NCBI GenBank assembly: GCA_946631805.1
Contig: CAMPAJ010000080.1
Coordinates: 1 to 7,251 of the forward strand
Source of the DNA: an uncultured Eggerthellaceae bacterium
GTDB taxonomy: Bacteria > Actinomycetota > Coriobacteriia > Coriobacteriales > Eggerthellaceae
Direction: 5' to 3'
DNA length: 7,251 bases
Part shown: in pieces, positions 1 through 5,322 of the stretch
Layout: every line of letters begins with the position of its first letter
Numbering within the stretch: position 1 is the stretch's first letter
Program-made: the position numbers and the translations under genes
Notes under the pieces: generated by a model
Database searches by the model: none
Told to the model about the DNA's origin: nothing
Seen by the model: the letters and a program-made list of their open reading frames with translations, nothing else

Positions 1-36
1 TCCGGGATGCCGCGGCTCCTGGTATCCTTAACTGAA

Positions 37-64
37 TGACATTGGAACCGTCCCCCTGACACAC
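37..64. repeat. REP-like extragenic motif (partial)
   Basis: The stretch contains GGAACCGTCCCCCTG flanked by TGACA on the left and TGACACA on the right. From memory, GGGGACGGTTCC-type motifs bordered by TGACA/TGTCA recur as short extragenic repeats in many anaerobe genomes, including Coriobacteriia, sometimes linked to IS200-like REP-associated transposases. Only one copy is visible and the flanks are not inverted here, so it may be half of an element or a chance match. No transposase is in the window. Confidence 0.35.
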
Positions 65-112
65 GATGTATGCCGCTATCGGCATTATCGGCATTAGTCG
101 TCGGAAAAAAAT

Positions 113-144
113 TTGAGTCATCTGCCTGGTTTCGGGCGTATAAG
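113..144 (+). promoter_or_regulatory. Weak candidate promoter for the peptide precursor
   Basis: TTGAGT at 113-118 and TATAAG at 139-144 resemble -35 and -10 boxes, but the 20-bp spacing is longer than ideal and there is no extended -10. If used, transcription would start near 150 and leave a leader of about 60 nt before the precursor ATG at 214. The leader holds a small 5-bp inverted repeat (GTACG 152-156 / CGTAC 164-168). The whole 1-213 stretch has no other convincing gene. Confidence 0.3.
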
Positions 145-213
145 CTTGAGAGTACGAAAAAACCGTACATTGAGGAAAGACGCGCAAGCGTTAAGACCGA
201 AAGGGATGGCAAC

Positions 214-411
214 ATGGAATTCAAAGACCTAAGCCCCGAACTCCAGGAAAAGGCAAAGAATGCGGCTTCGCCCGAGGAGCTGATTACGTTGGCGAAGGCC
301 GAAGGTTATGAACTCTCCGACGAAGAGCTCGAATCTGTGGCAGGCGGCGCCGACTGGCTCTGCGATGGTTACAGCCCGGTATGCTCGCCCAAGTACAGCG
401 ATCCGCACTAA
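214..411 (+). CDS. Nif11-type leader RiPP/bacteriocin precursor peptide
   Basis: This encodes a 65-residue ribosomal peptide precursor. The acidic, helical N-terminal part (about residues 1-45) has the features of Nif11-like leaders: LSPELQEKA, then a SPEELITLAKAEGYELS stretch, then DEELESVAGG. The double glycine at 44-45 is the expected cleavage site for a C39-type peptidase/exporter. The 20-residue core that follows starts ADWLC, contains CDGYSPVC (Cys50 and Cys57) and ends SDPH, so a disulfide or a thioether crosslink is possible. The start is the ATG at 214, preceded by AAGGGA at 201-206. An in-frame ATG at 70 would add 48 unrelated residues across the promoter region and is not favoured. 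No modification enzyme, protease or exporter lies nearby, so the final product and its activity are unknown; these must be supplied from elsewhere, or the gene is a stray copy. The leader identification is firm; the core chemistry is open. Confidence 0.85.
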   Translation: MEFKDLSPELQEKAKNAASPEELITLAKAEGYELSDEELESVAGGADWLCDGYSPVCSPKYSDPH

Positions 412-414
412 ACG

Positions 415-487
415 CAAGCGGTCATTACGACCCGAAGCAAGCGCACATAGCACAAGCGGCCATTACGACCCGTACACGCGCATAGCG
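415..487 (+). repeat. Imperfect 38-bp tandem direct repeat after the precursor gene
   Basis: Positions 415-434 and 453-472 match at 19 of 20 bases (CAAGCGG-Y-CATTACGACCCG). The following bases remain similar (GCGCACATAGCAC against GCGCATAGCGC), giving a period of about 38 bp. The unit starts three bases after the precursor stop codon. Thirty-eight is not a multiple of three, so the repeat cannot extend one reading frame. The second copy runs into the terminator hairpin. It may be a decayed duplication or a small structured element. Confidence 0.75.
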
Positions 488-506
488 CGTGCGGTGTTGT
501 TCTTTT
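470..506 (+). terminator. Probable Rho-independent terminator of the precursor transcript
   Basis: CACGCGC (475-481) pairs perfectly with GCGCGTG (485-491) around a 3-base ATA loop. The stem extends by CCG (470-472) with CGG (492-494) across a 2-base TA bulge. A T-rich tail, TGTTGTTCTTTT (495-506), follows. The tail is interrupted by G and C, so termination may be incomplete. The position, between the peptide gene and the reductase promoter, fits separate transcription of the two genes. Confidence 0.6.
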
Positions 507-525
507 GAAGCTTATAAGCGACACT

Positions 526-555
526 TTGACACTTAAAACGTTAAATGGTTACTAT
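526..555 (+). promoter_or_regulatory. Promoter of the aldo/keto reductase gene
   Basis: A perfect -35 box TTGACA (526-531) is followed after 18 bp by TACTAT (550-555), a -10 box that keeps the key first, second and last bases. The expected start near 562 leaves a leader of about 24 nt containing AGAGAGG (571-577) and then the ATG at 586. The promoter sits inside the longer open frame that begins with TTG at 505, which argues for the internal ATG. A 10-bp perfect palindrome, GCTTATAAGC (510-519), lies just upstream of the -35 box and could bind a regulator. Confidence 0.7.
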
Positions 556-585
556 AGGCTCGTCAATAAGAGAGAGGATGGACGA

Positions 586-1701
586 ATGGGCTACTTAGGT
601 GAATCGATTCCCAAACTCGGCTTCGGCCTCATGCGCTTGCCGCGGCTCGAAGACGGCACGACGATCGACATCGAGCAAACCAAGCAGATGGTGGATGCCT
701 TCCTCGAGGCGGGCGGTACGTACTTCGACACGGCGCGCGCGTACGGCGAGTCCGAAAACGCCATTCGCCAGGCCCTCGTCGAGCGTTATCCGCGCGAGTC
801 GTTCCAGCTGGCTACAAAGAACGCCGCTTGGATTGGGCCGAAGAGCTACGAGGACGCCCACAAGGATTTTGATATCTCGCTCGAGAACACCGGCGCGGGA
901 TACTTCGACTTCTACCTCATCCACAATACCGGGTCGTTCCGCACGAAGGTGTTCGACGACCTTAAGATGTGGGATTTCGTGAAGCAGCTGAAAGCCGATG
1001 GCAAAGTTAAGCACATCGGGTTTTCGCACCACGATTCGGCGGCCGTTCTCGAAGAGATTATTCTTGCGCATCCCGAAATGGAGTTCGTCCAGCTGCAGGT
1101 GAACTGGGCCGATTGGGACAATGCCAACACGCAGTCGCGCAAGTGCGTCGAGGTGGCGCGCAAGCATGGGCTGCCCATCGTCATCATGGAACCGGTGCGC
1201 GGCGGCACGTTGGCCAATCCGCCGGCGCCCGTAGCCGAGATTCTTCGGGAAGGGCATCCTGACTGGACGTACGTCGAGTGGGCTATCCGCTTCGCGCTCG
1301 GCGTCGAGGGTCTCTTGACGATGCTTTCGGGCATGAGCTCGCTCGAGCAGATGCAGCAGAACATCGCCACCTGGAAGGCCTACGTGCCGCTGAACGCCGA
1401 TGAGCGCGCCGTGCTCGAACGGGCGCAGCGCAAGCTCGACGAGATGCTCGATAACCCGTGCACATCGTGCCAGTACTGCATGAAAGCATGCCCCAAAGAC
1501 ATCAAGATCGCCCAGATCATGGAGTCGTTGAACCGTGCGGCTATCTATGGCGCGGACAACGGCAAGAACTGGTACGGTTTCAACGTCGCAGGCGGCGGCA
1601 AGGCGTCGGAGTGCATTCAGTGCTTCTCGTGCGAGTCCGCTTGCCCGCAGCACATCGAGATCGTCGGCAAGCTCGAGCGTGCTGCCGAGGTGTTCGAATA
1701 A
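586..1701 (+). CDS. Aldo/keto reductase with C-terminal double 4Fe-4S ferredoxin domain
   Basis: This is a 371-residue cytoplasmic oxidoreductase. Residues 1 to about 285 form an aldo/keto reductase barrel. It opens with PKLGFGLMRLP and has the catalytic tetrad in family positions: Asp48 (FDTA), Tyr53 (RAYG), Lys78 (ATKN) and His113 (IHN). KHIGFSHHD, VQLQVNW and IVIMEPVRGG are further barrel-strand motifs. The C-terminal part has two CxxCxxCxxxCP motifs (Cys292/295/298/302 and Cys343/346/349/353), as in ferredoxin-like proteins binding two 4Fe-4S clusters. This architecture is common in anaerobes and suggests electron transfer between the clusters and a nicotinamide-linked carbonyl reduction, but the substrate is not known. 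The start is the ATG at 586, with AGAGAGG 8 nt upstream and a promoter just before it; an alternative TTG at 505 would overlap the terminator tail. It has its own promoter, so a role in maturing the upstream peptide is only speculation. It converges with the ATPase gene, with a 36-bp gap and no clear terminator. Confidence 0.92.
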   Translation: MGYLGESIPKLGFGLMRLPRLEDGTTIDIEQTKQMVDAFLEAGGTYFDTARAYGESENAIRQALVERYPRESFQLATKNAAWIGPKSYEDAHKDFDISLENTGAGYFDFYLIHNTGSFRTKVFDDLKMWDFVKQLKADGKVKHIGFSHHDSAAVLEEIILAHPEMEFVQLQVNWADWDNANTQSRKCVEVARKHGLPIVIMEPVRGGTLANPPAPVAEILREGHPDWTYVEWAIRFALGVEGLLTMLSGMSSLEQMQQNIATWKAYVPLNADERAVLERAQRKLDEMLDNPCTSCQYCMKACPKDIKIAQIMESLNRAAIYGADNGKNWYGFNVAGGGKASECIQCFSCESACPQHIEIVGKLERAAEVFE

Positions 1702-1737
1702 GCGAGCTGGTAGAGGTTGCCTAACCGAGGTGCCTTG

Positions 1738-3441
1738 CTAGATTTCGACGATGCGGTCGCAGATGCGGTCGGCAAGCGCGAGGCTGTGCGTGATGGCCAC
1801 CACGCCCATGCCGTGCTCGCGCGCCTGTGCCACGATGGCTTGCCACACCTGAGCTTGGGTGATTACGTCGAGCATTGTGGTTATCTCGTCGCAGATCAGG
1901 ATGCGCGTCTTGGGGTTAAGCGCTCGCGCGATGCAAAAGCGCTGCAGCTCACCGCCGGATAACTCGTTGGGCCACCGTTTTTTCCAGGCTTCCTCAAGCC
2001 CAAGGGCGCTTTGCAGCTCCTTAGGCGGCTCCCATGATTCGGCGAGCGTTTTTCCCAGCTGCCAGCGCGGGTTGACGGCGCGTTCGGGATGCTGGTAGAC
2101 AAGCTGTACCGGACGATAGCCGCGCGAGGGGAGCGGCGAGCCGTTCCAGAGCACTTCGCCGGATTGAGGCTGCACGCGCCCCGAAAGCAAGTAGGCGAGC
2201 GTGGACTTGCCGCGTCCGCTCGGGCCGTACAGGCCGACGATCTCGCCTTCGCTCACGCTGAAGTCGATGTCCTTTAAAACCGGCGCGTCTTTTCTGTAGC
2301 CGAACGTTACGCCCCTGGCCTCGAGTATGCGGGCTGCAGGTGCTGGAGCGTCCAGCGCGTCGCGGCGGTCTTGCGCTTTCCTCGACGAAGGCGTCGCACG
2401 TGCCTCGGAACTTGGCGGTGCGGGGTTCTGCTCTTCTTGTCCCAGCGGGTGGAGGCAACGTACGTGCCCGTTGGCATAGGCGCGCAGCGGCGGATGGCCA
2501 GCGGAGCATTCTTGCGTTGCCCGCGTGCAGCGCGGGGCGTACAAGCAGCCCGCGGGGAGGTCGTCGGCGTAGGGCTGCGTGCCCGGTACTGCTTGGAAGC
2601 CGTTTTGCGGAAGCGCTTGGGCAAGCGCCTTGCTGTAGGGGTGGCGCAGCCGAACGCCGTCGCCGCGGAAATCCGAGGCGTTCGCGATTTCGAGGGTTTG
2701 TCCTGCGTAGAAAATGACTATCTTGTCGGCGGTGCTGTAGGCGAGGTCCAGGTCGTGGGTGATAACGACCACTGCTTTGCCGGCATCGGCGAATTCGCGG
2801 AACGTCTTCATGGCCTCCTTGGCCATATCCAGCGTCATGCCGGGCGTTGGCTCGTCGGCGACGATCAGGTCGGCGTCCTCGATTACGGCCGTCGAGACCA
2901 GGACGCGTCGCGCCATGCCGCCAGACAGCTCAAACGGGTACAGCGCGTCGACCCGCTCGTCAAGCCCGAAGCGGTTAAGCGCTGCGCGCACTCGCTCGGC
3001 TGTGCCACGTATGCCGCGAACTTGTTCCGACGTGCGCATGAGGGGGTCGAGGTAATCGACCGATTGCGGCACGAATGCCATCTTTGAACCGCGAAGTCTT
3101 GTCTGCAGCGTTTCGTCGAGCTCTTCTCCACGAAATGTAATTGAGCCCCTGACCCGAGCGTTGTCGGGCAAGATTCCAAAAATAGCATGGGCGAGCAGGC
3201 TCTTTCCCGATCCCGATGCCCCGACGACTGCGACTACTTCGCCGGCATGCGCCGATAAGCTTAGGTCGTGGATGACTTCCAGCGTACGCTGACGCAGCCC
3301 TGCGCCGTATTGCGTGAAGGAAAGGAAAAGCCCCTCGACCTCGAGGATTGCGCTCGTTTCGTGCGCGGGCTGAGCGCTTTGCTCTTCTCGGTCTTTTGAA
3401 AGGACGTCGCCAGCAATGGCGTCGCGCGAATCGTCGCTCAT
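1738..3441 (-). CDS. Fused dual ATPase of a peptide/nickel-type ABC importer (DppD-DppF fusion)
   Basis: This 567-residue cytoplasmic protein holds both ATPase domains of the importer. Domain 1 (about 32-255) has Walker A GASGSGKS (74-81), Q-loop Gln126, signature LSGGM (172-176), Walker B LIVADE (192-197) and switch His229. It is followed by an oligopeptide-type C-terminal extension (RHPYSKAL, 266-273) with four cysteines (299, 305, 312, 329); the same four-Cys arrangement in related Dpp ATPases is reported to hold a 4Fe-4S cluster. A Pro/Ala/Ser-rich linker (about 333-371) leads to domain 2 (about 372-567), with Walker A GPSGRGKS (406-413), Gln450, LSGGE (494-498), Walker B ILICDE (514-519), D-loop MLD and His552. 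Domain 2 ends soon after the switch histidine and lacks the second extension. Domain 1 has DEPTPGM in place of DEPTTALD, as in some nickel-class ATPases. Both sites keep the catalytic residues. The start ATG follows GGAAGGGAG and lies 13 nt after the DppC-type permease gene, so this is the last gene of the operon. Confidence 0.92.
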   Translation of the reverse strand: MSDDSRDAIAGDVLSKDREEQSAQPAHETSAILEVEGLFLSFTQYGAGLRQRTLEVIHDLSLSAHAGEVVAVVGASGSGKSLLAHAIFGILPDNARVRGSITFRGEELDETLQTRLRGSKMAFVPQSVDYLDPLMRTSEQVRGIRGTAERVRAALNRFGLDERVDALYPFELSGGMARRVLVSTAVIEDADLIVADEPTPGMTLDMAKEAMKTFREFADAGKAVVVITHDLDLAYSTADKIVIFYAGQTLEIANASDFRGDGVRLRHPYSKALAQALPQNGFQAVPGTQPYADDLPAGCLYAPRCTRATQECSAGHPPLRAYANGHVRCLHPLGQEEQNPAPPSSEARATPSSRKAQDRRDALDAPAPAARILEARGVTFGYRKDAPVLKDIDFSVSEGEIVGLYGPSGRGKSTLAYLLSGRVQPQSGEVLWNGSPLPSRGYRPVQLVYQHPERAVNPRWQLGKTLAESWEPPKELQSALGLEEAWKKRWPNELSGGELQRFCIARALNPKTRILICDEITTMLDVITQAQVWQAIVAQAREHGMGVVAITHSLALADRICDRIVEI

Positions 3442-3454
3442 CTTGCTCCCTTCC

Positions 3455-4330
3455 TTATTCCTGCACGGTATGGGGATCGGTAAGCTGCTTGATGTCGTCT
3501 CCTAGCGCAAAGGTGAGCAAGACGATGGCCACCATCATCAACCCGGGGAAGAACGCGAGCCACCACGCTCCCGTGGCCAGGTACTTCATCGAGTTCGAGA
3601 GGATGGCGCCGATGGCGGGCGAGTCCAGCGGCAAGCCGAAGCCCAGGAAGGTGAGCGCGCTCTCGTGCAGTATCGCATGGGGGAACAGCAATATGGTGCC
3701 TACGACGAACTGCGGCAGCACGTTCGGCACGATATGATGCCAGGCGATCCAGATATCCGATTTCCCCATGGCGCGCGAAGCCGCCACGAACTCCCCGGTC
3801 CTCAGGCGCAAGACTTCCGCACGTATAACGCGGGTAAGGCTCGGCCAGTGCGTTAGCGCGACGGCCAATACCACGCCAAAGGTTCCGCCGCCGACGGCGA
3901 ATGATATCAGCAGCAGCATGACCAGGTGGGGGATTGACATCACGAGGTCGACGAGCCAAAGGATGAGCTTGTCGACCCAACCGCCGCACACGGCCGATAT
4001 GCTGCCCAAAAGCAGGGCCACAAACCCCGAAACGCCCGATGCGAACAGTCCTATCACGATGGATAACGCGAGGCCGCGAATGCTGAAGCAGAACATGTCG
4101 TGGCCCAGGAAGTCGGTGCCGAACCAATGCGCGGCGTTTGGCGCTTGCTGTTTTTGCGCGAAATCGGCCGTGTAGTACTCGGGCGGCATGCCAAGGCCCG
4201 CAACGAGCACGGCGAGCAAAACGACGCCGAGCACGATCGTGAGCGCGATGGTCCGTCGCCGACGATTCGACGTGCGCGCGAGGTCCTTCTCCTTTGGAGG
4301 GGACGTGCGGGTTGCCGTGAGCTCAGCCAT
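3455..4330 (-). CDS. DppC/NikC-type ABC importer permease
   Basis: This encodes a 291-residue inner-membrane permease of the binding-protein-dependent class. A short basic N-terminus (KEKDLARTSNRRRR) precedes the first membrane segment (about 27-47). The family motif HWFGTDFLGHD (68-78) follows, then segments at roughly 86-110, 120-143, 146-160, 207-227 and 255-277. The cytoplasmic coupling loop that contacts the ATPase is at 183-206 (AASRAMGKSDIWIAWHHIVP), and the conserved GFGLPLDSPAIG is at 230-241. I place the start at the ATG at 4330, with GAGG 6 nt upstream, giving an 8-bp overlap with the end of the DppB-type gene; an ATG at 4375 would add 15 unlikely residues and a larger overlap. Overlap of this kind indicates translational coupling. 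It pairs with the DppB-type permease to form the channel. Confidence 0.92.
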   Translation of the reverse strand: MAELTATRTSPPKEKDLARTSNRRRRTIALTIVLGVVLLAVLVAGLGMPPEYYTADFAQKQQAPNAAHWFGTDFLGHDMFCFSIRGLALSIVIGLFASGVSGFVALLLGSISAVCGGWVDKLILWLVDLVMSIPHLVMLLLISFAVGGGTFGVVLAVALTHWPSLTRVIRAEVLRLRTGEFVAASRAMGKSDIWIAWHHIVPNVLPQFVVGTILLFPHAILHESALTFLGFGLPLDSPAIGAILSNSMKYLATGAWWLAFFPGLMMVAIVLLTFALGDDIKQLTDPHTVQE

Positions 4331-5315
4331 CGATAGCCTCGCTTCCCGCCCGTATGCGCGGGTCGACCACGCCATAGAGTATATTGGCCATCATATTGCC
4401 CACGAACACGAACAGGGCAGCGACCAGGGCGACTCCCAAGAGCAGCGGTATGTCACCGCGCAGCGCAGCCGTGACAGCGGCATTGCCGATGCCCGGGTAC
4501 GAGAACACTTGCTCCGCCAAGACCGAACCGCCGAAGATTTCGGATATCGACCCGAACTGCAGCGTAATTGCCGGTAATGCGATATTGCGCAGCACGTGCC
4601 TGCGCACGAATTGAGATTTGCTTTCGCCGCGCGCGCGGGCGAACAGGGCGTAATCGCTCAAGCGCGCCTCGATGGTCTTCTCGCGCGTTTGCAGCGTTAT
4701 CTGTGCGATGCCGGTTACCGAAAGCACGAGGGCCGGCAGGAACAGGTGATGGAGCCGCATGGCAAGCGAGACGTCTTCGGCGCGCATGCCCGCCGGCGCC
4801 GCCAAGCCAGTCGGGAACCATCCCAGGTAGACCGAAAAGAACATGAGCGCGAGCAACGCGAGCCAGAACGTGGGCGCTGCCGCGAGCACCAGGCAGAACC
4901 CCTTGATAAGCCGGTCGGCCCAGCTGTTCTGATGCAGCCCGCATACGATGCCAAGCACGAAGCCCAGCACGCCCGAAAGAATCCAGGCCGTGCCCATCAA
5001 GGCCAGCGACGTTAGGAACCGTTCGCCAACAACGTCGATGACCGGGCGGTGGTAGATGACCGACACCCCCCAGTCGCCGGTAAGCACGCCGCCGATCCAG
5101 TTGAGGTACCGCTGCAGAGGCGGCTGGTCGAACCCCCACTTTTGCGCTATCTGGTCGAGCTGCTCTTGCGGGAGGTGGTTTTCGGATCCCGCATAGGCTT
5201 CGACCGGGTCGATGGGCGCCATGGTGGCGAGCATGAACGTGATCACGCTCACTGCGAGCAGGAGCGTGATCACGCGTATGACGTTCTTTACTATGAATTT
5301 CGCCTGTGCCGGCAC
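4323..5315 (-). CDS. DppB/NikB-type ABC importer permease
   Basis: This encodes a 330-residue inner-membrane permease. It has an N-terminal membrane segment (about 11-32), the family's extracytoplasmic region with GDWGVSVIYHRPV (80-92), and further segments near 104-126, 137-165, 189-208, 250-270 and 288-315. The coupling loop is at 226-248 (ARARGESKSQFVRRHVLRN). GSVLAEQVFSYPGIG (263-277) and the terminal YGVVDPRIR (314-322) are hallmarks of the DppB group. The start is a GTG at 5315; GAGGAG overlapping the end of the upstream gene lies 10 nt before it, and the next in-frame Met would remove the first membrane segment. It begins 7 nt after the binding-protein gene and overlaps the next permease gene by 8 nt, as expected for one operon. 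The length is normal for the family. Confidence 0.93.
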   Translation of the reverse strand: MPAQAKFIVKNVIRVITLLLAVSVITFMLATMAPIDPVEAYAGSENHLPQEQLDQIAQKWGFDQPPLQRYLNWIGGVLTGDWGVSVIYHRPVIDVVGERFLTSLALMGTAWILSGVLGFVLGIVCGLHQNSWADRLIKGFCLVLAAAPTFWLALLALMFFSVYLGWFPTGLAAPAGMRAEDVSLAMRLHHLFLPALVLSVTGIAQITLQTREKTIEARLSDYALFARARGESKSQFVRRHVLRNIALPAITLQFGSISEIFGGSVLAEQVFSYPGIGNAAVTAALRGDIPLLLGVALVAALFVFVGNMMANILYGVVDPRIRAGSEAIDG

Positions 5316-5322
5316 GTTGGAG

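Noticed and set aside
1..39. Possible C-terminal tail of an upstream plus-strand gene (frame 1 open to TGA at 37-39; frame 3 open to TGA at 33-35)
   Set aside because: Twelve or so codons are too few to tell a real gene end from chance.
77..94. Two tandem copies of TATCGGCAT
   Set aside because: A 9-bp doublet with no further copies or context; likely slippage or chance.
70..213. 48-residue N-terminal extension of the peptide precursor
   Set aside because: The added sequence is unlike Nif11 leaders and covers the candidate promoter; the ATG at 214 has a ribosome-binding site and gives a normal leader.
415..472. CRISPR array
   Set aside because: Only two copies of a 20-base unit with an 18-base gap, no further repeats and no cas genes.
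505..585. TTG-initiated N-terminal extension of the reductase
   Set aside because: It overlaps the terminator tail and contains the TTGACA/TACTAT promoter; the ATG at 586 has a ribosome-binding site and begins the conserved domain.
595..1653. Long minus-strand open frame (352 codons) opposite the reductase gene
   Set aside because: It is the antisense shadow of a well-supported GC-rich gene, with Arg/Leu/Val-rich low-information protein and no recognisable motifs.
1702..1737. Bidirectional terminator between the convergent reductase and ATPase genes
   Set aside because: Only a 4-bp GGTT/AACC stem (1715-1726) without a T tract is present.
4331..4375. Upstream ATG extending the DppC-type permease by 15 residues
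   Set aside because: It would increase overlap with the DppB-type gene to 53 bp and adds no family-like sequence; the ATG at 4330 has a better-placed ribosome-binding site.
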